Part shown: one piece after another, positions 1 through 11,772 of the stretch
Layout: every line of letters begins with the position of its first letter
How positions within the stretch are numbered: position 1 is the first letter of the stretch
Assembly (NCBI GenBank): GCA_027603065.1
Contig: JADGJP010000024.1
Span: 346,659-410,658, forward strand
Direction of reading: 5' to 3'
Length of the DNA stretch: 64,000 nt
From: Geranomyces variabilis
Taxonomy: Eukaryota; Chytridiomycota; Chytridiomycetes; Spizellomycetales; Powellomycetaceae
Notes under the pieces: generated by a model
What the model saw: only the letters and a program-made list of their open reading frames with translations
Databases searched by the model: none
Told to the model about the DNA's origin: nothing
Program-made: the position numbers and the translations under genes

Positions 1-3000
1 AGTACGAACTTTCCAAAGCCTCTACAAGCGCATCCATGCGCTCGTTGCTATTCCAATTAGCCGAAACACCTGATGTTGCGTTCGCCCCGTCGTCGCCGCC
101 ATTGAAATGGCCATCAATGTCGGCAGCAAATTCGAAAGGCGGGAAGTTGACTCCGCGGGCGGCTGGACCGGTAAGCGCCAGTTTTAACAGGTCAATCGCT
201 CCGTTGTATAGCTGAATCATTAGATTGAACGTGTGGCGATTGCATTCCAGATTATTTGCTGTAAAAGTCATCAGGATAAGCGACAAAAGCTCCACAACAT
301 TACGATTCAGTACCGCTTTGCTCACCCATCCGATGTGGAAAGCGAGACTGCATATCGTGCGCATGAGTGCGAAAATGCATTGGAAAAAGCGAATCGCCAA
401 TGACGTCGTTGCCTGCCAGTCCGATAAAGTTCATTTCTGGCGTGATCGGCGCGTCGTGGGCAAGCGCCTCCAGCTGATGAACCAGTGCTTCATTTGCGTC
501 TCGCAGAGTTTCAACATCGTTCCCTCGTCCGACTTCGAGCCAATGGATGCTTTTAATGGGGCCCTCGCGGAGCACAAAGTCCAGTTCAAATAGCTTTTTG
601 GTCTGCTCAAGGAAAAGTAGTAAGCATTGACACCTAGCCAAAGAAAAGCACGCAGCGGTGCTCTTACTCTAGCTTTGACTTGCGACATGGACAGCTCCGG
701 TCCCGTCCAGAAGATAAACAAAATCGGCACCTTGCTAGTCATGGCTGTGCTTGGCAAGCTGTTGATGAGGTTCACAAACCGGTCGCGTTCTTGATTCAAG
801 TAGAACCCTACGTCGACGCCTGGTTCCAGAATATCAAAATGGAACACCAGCGCGCTGACGCCGCTCATGGCTAACGATCCGCGAATGGCAGTAGGGTCCT
901 CCAATTGCCGTACAACCGCCCAGCAGTCCGCGCTGGCCACACGATTTTTCGACTTTTGTAAAAGGATAGTACCGTCCTCCTCGTACGTCGGTGATGCTGG
1001 AAAGTTGGCACCGCCGAGCTTGGCCTTTAGCCATGTGACAGAGCCCAATTTGCGGTCGCTAGATCGTAGGCGGCAGAGGGCAGATGCTACGCAGAGCTTA
1101 AAGTATAATGTGGAAGTGGGAGAGATGGCACGCTTGCGCAGTACGGAATGGGCCAGGCTAGCCACATCTATCCTGTGCAACGCCTGACGTTCTTGTGCCG
1201 CGATCTGCAGATGTGATTTGCAATGAGCATTTTGTTGTGCACTCTTCATACTTTCTAGCTGTCTTACCTCGTTGCAGGCCGTGGCCAATTCGATATCCCG
1301 GTCGCGGCCCAGTGACAAATGCAGTTTGGCAGGTTTCTTCAGACTAGCGCTCGAGGACGCCTTTCGTGGCGATGCAAGCTCGGATCCCGCCAGGTCAAGA
1401 AGCACCTCAATAGCTCCCTTTTTTGCTTGCCTCCTTGCATGAAGCCTTGGCAGCAATTTGGCGAAGTAGATCCATTTTTTGCGCGCGTTTTCGCTGCGGA
1501 CAGTCTGCTGCACTATCCCAAACGCAACATGACGGGCGACTTCCTCAAGAGCGTCATCCGTGAATTTCGCGGCCGCGGTGTCCAAATCCCGCTGCAGCTG
1601 CGCACGGCGCTCCGCAGCTTCGCGTTCCAATGCCTCCTCTCGTTCACGTTCTACCCTTTGGGCTTCGCGCTCGGCCGCGGCTTGCATCTGTGATGCACGC
1701 AGGCTTTCGGCCTCGGCCTCAGCGCGCTGCGCAGCACGGGCCGCTTCTTCCTCCTGCGCAACACGAGCGGCGGCCTCATCGCGCTCACGGCGGAGCTTCT
1801 CGGCCATGTCGGCCTTCTGCTTCTGAAGTGCTGCGGCTACGGCCGCCTGCGCAGCAGCCTCGCTTTTTTTGCGCTGCTCATCAAGTTCTGGCTCTGTGAT
1901 AATATGTTGAGATGGTATAGTTGAAGGTGGAAATGTAGCGAAATTGGAGAATGACGACGTGTTCGGTGGTGGTCCTGTGCTTTCGGATGCGGCTTGAGCG
2001 AACGCTGATGGGTAAGTGAACAGATTAAGAGATGCGACCGGCGGTGAGCCTTCAAGTGAGGGAAATTGCTGCAAATGACCCAAAGAGCCGCCGGAGGTCG
2101 AAGATTGAAGCGGAAAAGTCGTCTTCGGAGCTGGTTTGGGAGCAAAAACTGACGGTGCGGCGGTATTAATCGATGCCGTAGATGGTTGTGTGAATACTGA
2201 GTTGAAAGCTAATTTTGGAGCAAACGGTGACGGCGAAACAATCGGTTTAGTGTCCGCGGCGTATACTGGCTTGTTGACTTGAGTTGCTGGTTGCGATGCC
2301 GCGGGCGCGAAAGGTGTCGCATCAAGAATCATGCCTCCTCCTTCATTCCCTTGCCCATCTTCTCCGTCTACTATTTCCGAGTCAGCCAGAAATTGACGTT
2401 TGGATTCGATGAGACGATACGCGACGCGAGACTGCAACGAAACCTGTTTTGTGTCTGAAACGAAACGTGAACTTAGTACACCATTGTTGGGTAACATGTG
2501 AACTGGAAGACGGCTGCCTGTACCGTTAAAGACCCCTGGAGTCAGGATCTTCTTGCCATCCGGGCCTTTGGAGCTGACGCGCCCAATCTGCGCATACCAC
2601 CCTGATCCAGCAGCTAGGACTGGAATCTCGTAGTAATCCAAATCAATCTTGGCGTCCTCTTCACTGTCATAGCCCAGTTTTGCAACGAGAGAAGACACAT
2701 TGGTCATTGTGTCCAATGCATCGTCCAGCACGTATAACGCATTCATCATGTGCCGATATGCGTGCCGCCGGACAATCAGGAAATGTGGATGTACGGCGCA
2801 CGCAACGAGGTACGGGGTATTTGGGTCTTCCAAAATCTTGAAGAAAATGCCGTAAGCTTCGAAGGCACCTTCGCCTACGCTCTCTCCAACTAGTCCCGGG
2901 GTGTCGGGATCATCGGAATGCAAGTCCAGTCGTGGTAAATGGTTGCGGAGGCGAACAGCTAGTGCAATGTGCGGATCCGAAATAATAGGATCACGTCGAA

Positions 3001-4062
3001 ACTTGTGTTCGAAGGAGGACTGCACTTCTGAGTTGAAGGCGTGATGAAGGAGGTAGTACGCCCGGAATTCGGCTTCATTTGGCATGTACACTTTTTGATC
3101 CCGCAGATCGTTGTAGAACTCCATCAAGCTTTGAAGCGCTAAGTGACCAGTGTGAGTAAGAGGTCTGACCTGTTCTGATAATTTGAACGAATGATGCATA
3201 CTTTTCCCAAGCTGCTCATACTCCTGCTTGATGTCAATCTCGGCGCAAAGCTTTTGCGAGCACATAAGGTGGTATCGAGCAATACGCTCGAACAAATTGA
3301 CTGCTTCCGGTCCTCGGAGGTTTTGCAGCGTGATATCCTTTCGTATTGCGCGCATTCGGTCGCGGAGAAATCCGTATGTCCTGCTGAGGCCAAAATCAGG
3401 AAGCACGGTGTGCACAAGGTAATCAAGGGTACGCTAAGGTGTCCAACGAGGAAGATGAGACTCGAATCGTCGGACTGGAGCGCTCGCCGGTTAAGAGCAA
3501 GAGGACGGACCTCGAGAACTGGCGGTGGCCGAACGTCGCAAGGAAGAGGCTTTTCATCATCGGCGGCCGAACGTCGAAATCGCTTCACTGCTCGGGCATG
3601 ATCCACAGCTTCGCTGCCCGGAACCTTCGACAATAAATGCAGTCAGCTTGGCAATTCAAATCAGCGGCGTGCTGGTCAAGCCCACCTTTTCAAATTCCAT
3701 CAATCCTTTTTGGTATTCCCGCTCGTGTCGTTCGTACTCTGGACACATATCTTGGCACTCGCCTACAAAGTTTCGGGCGTCTTCAAGTCGATATTTTTCG
3801 TCAGGATCATCCATTTTTCCAGCGGCTATGTACTTGGCCATCAAAGCGGGCCGCTGGGCTTTCAGCTGCAAGAAAAGATCAGAATACGCGGAGGCTTCAG
3901 CATGCGCCGCTTTGGGTTTGCCATGTACCTCCATGTATCGATTGTTTTCCGGCTTTGAGGCAAATCGATCCGCCCGGTCAGCATTGGACACCCTGAGGCT
4001 GTGGGAGTCAAATTTCCTGAACTTTACACACAAGTCGCATGCCAGCGTCTTCCAACTCACGC
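1..4062 (-). CDS. SAC3: SAC3/GANP-family mRNA export scaffold (C-terminus beyond left edge)
   Basis: Sac3/MCM3AP proteins scaffold the TREX-2 complex at the nuclear pore and couple transcription to mRNA export. Exons on the minus strand: start..4061, 4016..3686, 3624..3511, 3433..668, 602..326, 258..1; the frame is still open at base 1. The Sac3 signature GECQDMCPEYERHERE lies in the second exon, followed by VKRFRRSAADDEKPLPCDVRPP and, after an intron, TLDYLVHTVLPDFG. The rest of the SAC3/GANP helical region follows. A middle stretch rich in FAP, FN and FxxFP motifs resembles an FG-type nucleoporin contact. After it comes an Ala/Glu/Arg coiled coil, then a Cdc31-binding-like helix (KKWIYFAKLLPRLHARR). 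The start is unresolved: the exon ending at 4061 is open upstream to about 4222 but I find no in-frame ATG that splices correctly. Family assignment is firm; the N-terminus is not. Confidence 0.9.
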
Positions 4063-4275
4063 CTCATTTTGCGGGGCCAGGACCCCGGTCGATGGTGCTG
4101 CCGCATTCCAGCCCGCTCCGGGAGCAGCAGTAGGGAACGCTGGCGATATTTTTGTGGTATCTTGCCACCGCCGAGTCAGACATGAGCGCCTCGCCAAAGG
4201 AATTGATTCAACCACGTTTACCTATTGAGCTTGAGTGGGCCCCGCGGGCCACTGCTCCTGCGCGCAAGTCAAGCG

Positions 4276-4865
4276 TCATATGTCCTCGAGCTGCTGACGG
4301 AAAGGAGGCTCCTCCCCCTCGCCCGCCAGCGCCTGCAGATGCTCCACCTTTGATCCAGGTTGCTGATCGGCCACGACCTCTGGCTTGGTTGGCTGCAAAT
4401 CGACTCTGAAGCGGGCCGCCGACACCCTGGACAGCGCCAGTTCCTGCTGAATGTGGTCGTTGGACGCCCGCGCCTGCGCCGGCGCTGCCACCTTCCGTTT
4501 GATACGGCGTCGGAGGCGTGCCTCTAGGGACAGAGGACTGAGGCAAGAATGCAGAACGCCTCATGGCATGAGGGGAAGATTTGTTGACGGGGCCGCGACG
4601 TGGGCGATGTCGCAAGAGTCGAACTTTGTGAGTGGGAACCCCGGCCGTGGTTCCGGTACGCACACTTACCCGTCTGCCCACAAAACCAGGATGTCGCTCG
4701 TAGAGCGTTGCGTGCACACAATATGGACAGCCTCGCCCGCGAGAGACCTGCACGACGGGGTAGCTCCTCTATGCGCTGAAGAGTTGCTACTGTTGCTTTT
4801 CCGACACTCTCGCTACGCCGCCGGCACAGCAGAATGGACACGAATTGAGGTAAACAGACAGTCAT
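4276..4865 (-). CDS. Unassigned small gene, or 5' exons of SAC3
   Basis: Two exons join in frame on the minus strand: 4865..4670 and 4523..4276, with a GTAAGT donor and a CCTAG acceptor. The product is about 147 residues. It has a basic middle (RLRRRIKRKVAAPAQ) and a helical, Gln/Glu-rich C-terminal half (HIQQELALSR, VEHLQALAGEGEE) ending at a TGA. I do not recognise a family. The stop lies only about 55 bp upstream of the open first exon of the SAC3 gene on the same strand, so these exons may belong to an alternative SAC3 leader. The proposed ATG at 4865 is simply the first in frame. Confidence 0.4.
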
Positions 4866-5148
4866 GCATGCACAGGTATCGCCTTCAACCCCTACGGCTG
4901 GGCTGAGACGCTTGCGATGTGCCCCTCAAGAACCGCTTACCGAAAATGACCGGCCGGTACATCTCTGCTCATGAGTATGAAGAAAAACTATGGCTTTTCT
5001 GGCCATGTTCCGGTTAGCCTTGTCTTAGTTATACCTACGTGGCTGTCGTCGTAAACTGCTTCTGAGCATGCTCGCTTCGCTGCCCGCTTCACAGATGCCG
5101 TCCGCACTGAGGTACAGCAATGGCATGTTTTCTGTGTGCGTCCTTTAG

Positions 5149-5993
5149 CGCGGTGCTGATTGTTTGCACCGCCAGCCCCAGTCAACCTCTACGAAGAGAC
5201 CCCACTCAGTACTGGAGAATGATTTGCCAATTCATACGAAGGCACAAACCCCATCGGTAAGAACAAACCATAGTCAGTATTTAACTATCTCTGTATTTAG
5301 CTACTGGAATGGGATTTTCAGGCACGAGCACGAACGTTCACGTCCCCGCTGCGAGTCTTCAGGGCCCCTCAGACCATAGAGCCCCCACAAATAACCGTCA
5401 GCTCTCGAGGCCGCGGCGTGCATCGAGCGTTTAGGTCGCCGATTAAAGGCGCAACTCTCACCAGCGCCAACAAGGGGAATCATGCACATGCAACTGCTCA
5501 TCCGGCCGACGACACCGAAACTGTACGAGCTCTTCGGTCCAGGCAAAGACAGCTGGAAAGCAGGATTCGACAGCTGGAGGATCAGAATCGAAAAACGACA
5601 CTGATCAAGGGATACCAATCAAAGGTTTGCCATATTTTGCAAAACCTTCCTTGAACGATCGCATTGGTTTTTTGGTCTTTTAACATCTATTTCCAGGACG
5701 AAGCACGTCAGGTGGACGCACTCACGATCAAGTGGCGTCGTGTGGCTCGCGAAGCGCTCGTGGCCTTTCGCGCCCTCCTTGGTCCTATTCAAATGAACGA
5801 AGCTCGGCAGGACTACGGAGGGTGGGGCTTCAATGAGTTTTCCGTCCCGACTGAGATGGGTGACAAGAGCGAGTCTCTGATCCCGGAAGAGGCCAGAGTT
5901 CCAACGCTGAAGGAGCTCTGTCAGAAACTCAGGCTCGAGATTAACGTGTTTGGCGAGTACGACTCTGACCATGACGATTTTATTGATCAATGA
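5149..5993 (+). CDS. SFR1: Sfr1/Mei5-like recombination accessory protein (5' end unresolved)
   Basis: Sfr1 (Mei5) pairs with Swi5 and stabilises Rad51/Dmc1 filaments in homologous recombination. Exons 5149..5256, 5301..5624 and 5697..5993 are in phase 0 with clean GT-AG introns. The central exon has HRAFRSPIKG, like the short Ser-Pro motifs before the coiled coil in this family, then a heptad-like helix (RALRSRQRQLESRIRQLEDQ). The C-terminal domain follows: GYQSK joined to DEARQVDALTIKWRRVAREA, then TLKELCQKLRLE and an acidic tail ending HDDFIDQ. This order and the KWR motif match fungal and animal Sfr1. The exon at 5149 follows a CTTTAG acceptor, so one or more 5' exons remain; candidates near 4970-5130 were not convincing. 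Confidence 0.75.
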
Positions 5994-6187
5994 ATTTGAG
6001 ATCATGTCTTGGCGTATAGCGTGCTTCATGCTTTTGCTATGACTGTAATCAGGTAGTTTGCCGGCTGCATCGCCGTGATAACAGATGGGTGTCACAGAAG
6101 TGACTCGTTGGCTATGACTCAAATTGTTGATGCGGCGGAAGTGCCGCCCCTCATCTTCCGACTTCGACCTCAAACATTGTCACCAAG

Positions 6188-7777
6188 ATGCTTGCAAACG
6201 TTCTTGCTCCTGATACCACGGTGGTCCCTCTCCTCATCGACGGCAAGGAGGAGCACTTGCAAGACTCCTTCGACGTTATCAGTCCATACACCAACCAGAA
6301 GTGCTGGACTGCCGCTGCAGCTACCCCTAAGGACGCCATCCGCGCCGTGCAGGCTGCCGCCGCAGCGTTTCCTGGCTGGGCTGCCACAAAACCTACCGTC
6401 CGCCGAGACATTCTCTTACGTGCTGCCCAACTTTTTGAAGACAGACTTGAGGAGAATGCTGAAATTATGCGTACGGAAATGGGCGCGGACGTTGGGGTAT
6501 CGCTGCACTTTACAGCCCCGCTCGCCGTCGCAATCTTGCGCGAAAGCGCCTCGCGGATTACGTCTATCTGCGGCACTGTGCCTACTGTCAGTCAGGAGGG
6601 TACTAGCGTCATGGTTTTGAAGGAACCTATGGGGGTCATCCTGGGCATCGTTCCCTGGTAGGTTCATGTTCCGCTGCAACGTCCGCGGCAAAAGGACGGT
6701 ACAGTGAAGAGAGTTCCTCTCGTTTGCAGGAACGCACCCTTTCCTTTGGGAATGCGCGCAATTGCCAGCGCCCTGGCGGCGGGTAACACGACAGTTTTGA
6801 AAAGTTCAGACATGTCGCCCCGGTGCTTCTACGTTCTCGCGCAGGCGTTTCATAAAGCAGGTCTGCCGGACGGATGCCTCAATGTTATTTCTTGCCGCGC
6901 AGAAGACGCGCCGCTGGTTGTAAACGCGATGATCGAGCACCCCGCCGTCGCAAAAGTAAACTTTACTGGAAGCACGGCGGTCGGGCGTAAGATTGCCGCG
7001 ACTTGTGGCCAAAACCTCAAACCCTGCTTGATGGAATTGGGAGGAAAGAACAGCGCCATCGTGTGCGAGGACGCCGACATCGATGTCGCAGTCAGAGAAG
7101 TTATCGCTGGATCATTTTTAAATGTAAGTGAAAATCTATCTGGTTCGCACTCATTGGCACTTGCTTATGATCCACCAAACCAACAGTCCGGACAGATATG
7201 CATGTCCACCGACAAGGTCCTCGTCCACGAGAAAATTGCGCCGGCGTTTTTTAGTGCACTGCGCACGGCTCTCAATGTTACTCCCAACGTTCAACCCACA
7301 CTGGTTTCAGCATCTTCGCGTGACCGCTTCCGCCAGATGATCGACGCAGCCGTGGCTTCCGGCGCACAGGTTCTTTTTGGATCACTGGACGCAAGCGCCG
7401 TCGACGCTGCTGCCAGTGGTGTCCGCGTCTCTCCAATCGTTCTTACCCACGCCACAGAAGATATGGCTGCTTGGCAGAACGAGTCATTCGGTCCGCTTGC
7501 CGCATGCATGGTTGTTCCGAACGATGAGACCGCAGTACGGCTGGCCAATGCCGGCGGTTACGGTTTGTCCGCGGCCGTGTTTACGAAAGATTTGCGCAAA
7601 GCATTCCGGCTCGCCAAGTCGATTGAATCTGGAGCGGTCCACATCAACGGGATGACTGTTTTTGATGAACCATGCGTCCCGCATGGGGGAATTAAGAACA
7701 GTGGATGGGGGAGGTTTAACAGTAGCTGGGGACTGGACGAGTTCCTGGTCACAAAAGCAATCACTTGGAAAGATTGA
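6188..7777 (+). CDS. NAD(P)-dependent aldehyde dehydrogenase
   Basis: Oxidises an aldehyde to the acid with NAD(P)+. Exons 6188..6657, 6730..7123 and 7187..7777 give 484 residues, the usual ALDH length. Visible motifs: the cofactor-domain start VILGIVPWNAPFPLG, the nucleotide-binding KVNFTGSTAVGRKI, the general-base ELGGKNS, and the nucleophile as SGQICMSTD, split from the upstream part by the second intron. ESFGPL and the C-terminal GGIKNSGWGRF are also present. The subfamily resembles salicylaldehyde/vanillin or succinate-semialdehyde dehydrogenases, but the substrate cannot be read from sequence. There is no obvious mitochondrial leader. It starts about 195 bp after the Sfr1-like gene on the same strand. 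Confidence 0.9.
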
Positions 7778-8908
7778 CCGTATCTCGTTAGTTTACATAG
7801 GACTGGAAAACTTTAGCTCTCATATCACGTAGTTGCGGGTAGCGACCGATCGTCACCCCCCTCGGTTGGAACCAACCGAACATGCTCCTCCGCTTTGCCG
7901 GCCAATCCCACGCGGGCCGCTGGATACCATGAGCAGCAATCATCCGGTTGGAGCATGCAGCATAGTATTAGTTCCAAACGCTGGTGTATATAGTAGTGCG
8001 CAGGATGCTTGCAGCGATATTCGTGCGTTAGCGTCAATCCGAGTGGGAAGGAAAGTGTGACTCACAACTTGTTTGGTCTAAGTTCGACCGCCATGCACCG
8101 CCTACCTCTCTGCCCCACAACACACCGCAACACACTCGCACACGCGCTCCCATGCTCGCCAACATTAAAATGACTCTCAGCCCCACTAACGAGTGAGGCA
8201 ACTCTGAAAGCGCTGTAAGAGCAGCGGACTTGGACAGCGGGGTCGTTCAAGGTTCGCCTTTTATTTAAAGAACGCAGAACGAGCAAGAATACTGATGGCG
8301 ACGCAGCTACCTGCCTCCAAACCGTTCCACAACTGCCCATGGAAATTCTTGAAGGATCTTTTCCACTGTCTCGGATGCCAAAACGCTGCTCAACCTGCCA
8401 ATTTGTCTGCAAAAGGTTTGCAAAGATCGTAAACGACAACAATCAGATGTTCTGGAAGGAATGAAAGGAGGCGAATGGTTGGCAGGCAGAAAAGCTTCTA
8501 AAGAGCGCCTCAGTCTATGGAGCAAAGCGCTCGATTGCGCCCAAGGGATTCAATGGATGCGAGGTAATGTCACAAACCCAAAACGTGGTCCTCATGACTT
8601 CCGACCCTCATTACTCTCATTTCTTTCATATATGCAAAAGAGAGCGGGGAAAGCGCCGCAAAGGGGTCAGCACAATTTTCGATGTCTTTCCAATACTACC
8701 CAGCGGGCGGCACGGCCTTTTCCTAGAATATCTTTTCTGCGGAAGCAATCAGAGACGGTCACTTTGTGGATTTCCTTAAACCGGGGGCGGACCCCATGTA
8801 CTAGATTATTCCAATGTCTACAAGGACCGGCTAGCATTACAGAACTCTTAAATCTACTTAATACGCCAGGGTTGAGTCCGGCTCATCCCTTAGTCTCGTT
8901 CCTGCTGT
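7778..8908. other. Intergenic stretch without a recognisable gene
   Basis: About 1.1 kb between two converging genes. Open frames here are short and uninterpretable on both strands, with no splice-linked coding signal, tRNA or repeat that I can see. It probably holds 3' ends and untranscribed spacer. Confidence 0.6.
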
Positions 8909-9717
8909 TCACTGATCCTTTTTCGATGCACTGTCTACATCTTCCATCTCCACTTCCTCCTCTTCGGGCAAACCAGCATCGGGCACTACATCCTTCTCTT
9001 CTCCGGCCGCCTTTCTCCTCAAGAACTCTGCGTTCCAGAGCATCTCCCTTTGAGTCTCCATGTAGAAGAACCCATAGCCGACTGCAATAAAGCCGGTAAG
9101 GAACAAGGCGATTGTGTTGGGTTTTAGGCCTCCCCATTGTGTAGCGAAACCGGCCATGATGGCAAGGCTTTCACGATACGCGCGCTGAAGTGGGCTAAGG
9201 TGCGGGCCACGCTCCCAGGCACTGAATGATGGAAGGGAATTTGGAGTTAAAGAGGACTGATTGAATAAAGCAGTGTGCACGCTGCACAACCCGTACCGAG
9301 TTGTTGGCTCAGGATCAAGACTCTTGCGGCCCTTTTGGTACTCCCAGAGACCCATGGAGTATGAAAGGAAAAACCATCTGCATACAAATTGAGAACATAT
9401 TAACGACGCGGGCCAAACGGTGGATTCCTTGGTGTTTGATGTCCTGAGCTTACGTGAAGACCGTAGCGGCGTAGGCAAACAGGAACTGGACTTCTGCCGG
9501 GTTGCCCTCATAGCGGCTGAGATATAAGTACATGACATAGCCCAGAGCAGCGTGTTTGGCGTAGCCGTCGAGCGCGGCTTGCGTGAGCCCGTGCTTGCCT
9601 GGGCGCATAGCGTTGCTGCGAGCACCATGCCATTAGACCGAGAGGAAGAGGAGGGACACAGTAACAAGGGCAAGACACTTACGCGGCCATCATGGCGCCT
9701 GTGTAGGAGTACCACAT
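8909..9717 (-). CDS. Small multi-pass membrane protein of unknown function
   Basis: Exons 9717..9683, 9615..9454, 9377..9297 and 9221..8909 splice in frame to 196 residues starting MWYSYTGAMMAANAMRPG. Hydrophobic segments are visible near residues 40-60 (AALGYVMYLYL), 57-80 (LFAYAATVFTWFFLSYSMG) and 125-145 (TIALFLTGFIAVGYGFFYME). The tail is strongly acidic (EEEEVEMEDVD) and presumably cytosolic. The architecture suggests an ER or mitochondrial membrane protein, but I recognise no family motif. Splice sites are canonical and all exon lengths agree, so the gene itself is well supported. It is divergent from the FYVE gene, about 195 bp apart. Confidence 0.75.
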
Positions 9718-9911
9718 TTGCAGTTGCTTGGAGAGGGAATAAGTAAAAGTGGGGAATACAAATGGGGAGAAACGAGCCGTGAGCGAGAGCGCTCGTTATA
9801 AGCGGAGGACGTGGCCAAACTCAAAACGCCACTTGTGCGGCCACCGCTTCTCCTTTCTTCCTTGGACATCTGTCTCTCTCTCCGCTCCCACCGCACCAGA
9901 CTTCCCTCCGC

Positions 9912-11656
9912 ATGCTGTCGGACAAGCAACAGTTGTCCGACCCCGCCGGCGCAATCGCTGACGGCCCTACCGCTGCGTCCGCAGAAGTTGCCTCAGCGGC
10001 CGTGCTGTCCGCCCCGCTTAGCTCTTCTCCACCACAGGCCTACGACACCCTGTATGCCTCGCTCAGCAGTCGCCGCGACACCGCAAAGCGATCCCGCATC
10101 AATATTTCAAATCCAGTACCGCAGCACGACATACTGTATGAAAAAAATCGGTCAAAACGGAATAGCGTCCGACCAAAGCTGCACTCTGTTGGGCTGCGCT
10201 CCAGCATTGAAGCTGCAGCTGCGACCGCGGCAGCTGCTGCCGACGGCCCAAAAGCTCGGCCTCTTAGTGCCTCGTTCTATGCATCGACGCGGAGACGGCC
10301 ACCATCGCTTTTTGAGGCTCTTCCAGAAAAGTCGGCAGACGATGGTGCGCCTGTCAGTGCCGCACAGCCGCCGCCCGTTATTTCTGAGGTTCCTGCATCG
10401 CAGGAACCAAGGCCCAGAGACCTTTCGCGCCCGTCTCAGCGGCCAAAATCGGCAACTCAACTCTCACTCTCCGGCGCTGCCCCGGCCTATCGGCCGTCTC
10501 TTGCTCCGCCGCCGTCTTCCCATTCCCACGCTTCTCAAACCGCCTCCTTTGCTTCGCGCTTTGGCTCTATTGGCGTCGTTTCTCGCAACCCGCCAGCGAG
10601 GAAGTTGCAAAAACCACGCACTCGCCCGTCCCTTGCTTCGCTACTTGACACCAACGGCGCGCTGTCAGCTCAATCCAGTTTAGCCTCTTCTCCACCGACC
10701 CCACCTCCGCCAACGCCGCCAGTTCTCCGCCGTCCGCATGAAGCTACAGCCAGCTTTGAAAACATGCATTCTCTTGCCGAGCTCGAATTTTTTTTTCTTG
10801 GCTTGCCGCTCGTGAATCGCACGCGCGAGTTTCTCCGTGCTGACGATGTTTTCAAAGTGGTCGTTGGCGAAGCGGACGAGCAGGATGACGCCGAAGGTGG
10901 CATGGTTAAGCAGACGCTCTTGCCACGCAAATTGTTTCTATGCGACGACGTGCTTATTTACGGGACGGCGCCCGAGTCCGGGTCAGCGCAGGCGCGGCGG
11001 GCCGCGTATGCGAAACAGACCGTGCTGCAGCTTGCGAGTCTCGAGTGTTTTCCCGTCGACTCGACGACGTTACCCGTCGTGGACCTTGAGACGCCGTCGC
11101 ATGCGTTAAGGGTAGCGTTTGCGACTCACGCGGCGCGCGATGACTGGACTCGGGCGGTGCGCACGGCAGCGAGAGCACGCCGTGCTGCGTTGGCGAGAGC
11201 TAAAGGCCAGCGGCGGAGCTCCACGTCGTCGGTTTCGCGACCGGCGAGTTTGACTGAGTGGGGATTCATGAAGCTGTGGCAAGGTGTTGAGCTTGCGACC
11301 AGCGGGAAGCGGGGCACAGTTGTGCCGCGGAATAACAACAATAACAACAACCACGCGGGCAGCTTCGGTAGCGTGAGTAGTATGGATTCGTTGAGCAAAG
11401 GGTGGATTCCGGATGAGGAAGCGGTCGTGTGTATGATTTGCCGGACGACAAAGTTTTCCGTGTTGACCCGGAAACATCACTGCAGGTGAGAGGCGCTTCG
11501 CTTTTCGCCATTCATACATTGTGCAATTGCTCATATATGCCTTGTTCTTTCACTAGAAAATGCGGCCGTGTCATTTGTTGGAAGTGCTCCAAAATGGAGG
11601 CAGCTATTCGCGTTTGTACCGACTGTCACGACGATGTCATCGACCCCATTCCATAA
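9912..11656 (+). CDS. PH-like/FYVE zinc-finger protein
   Basis: Exons 9912..11485 and 11557..11656 encode 557 residues. The first 270 residues are low-complexity (Ser/Ala/Pro) and probably disordered. A PH-like domain spans about residues 285-425: it begins near LAELEFFFLGLPLVNRTREF, has KLFLCDDVLIYG in the middle and ends in a helix near RDDWTRAVRTAARARRA. A C-terminal FYVE finger follows: CMIC, then KHHCR split by the intron from KCGRVICWKCS, and CTDC close to the end, giving eight Cys/His ligands. FYVE domains bind PI3P on endosomes. The combination suggests an endosomal scaffold or a Rho-GEF-like protein without a recognisable DH domain. The finger ends only about 8 residues before the stop. 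Confidence 0.85.
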
Positions 11657-11772
11657 AATTGTAGATCTATTAAAGTGATAGCCATCACCTGCTCCCCTCC
11701 CATCTTTTTTGCTTTTTCCTTGTACATCTTTTGTAATTTTAATATCCTCAACACTTCCTTGCAACGGTGGCA

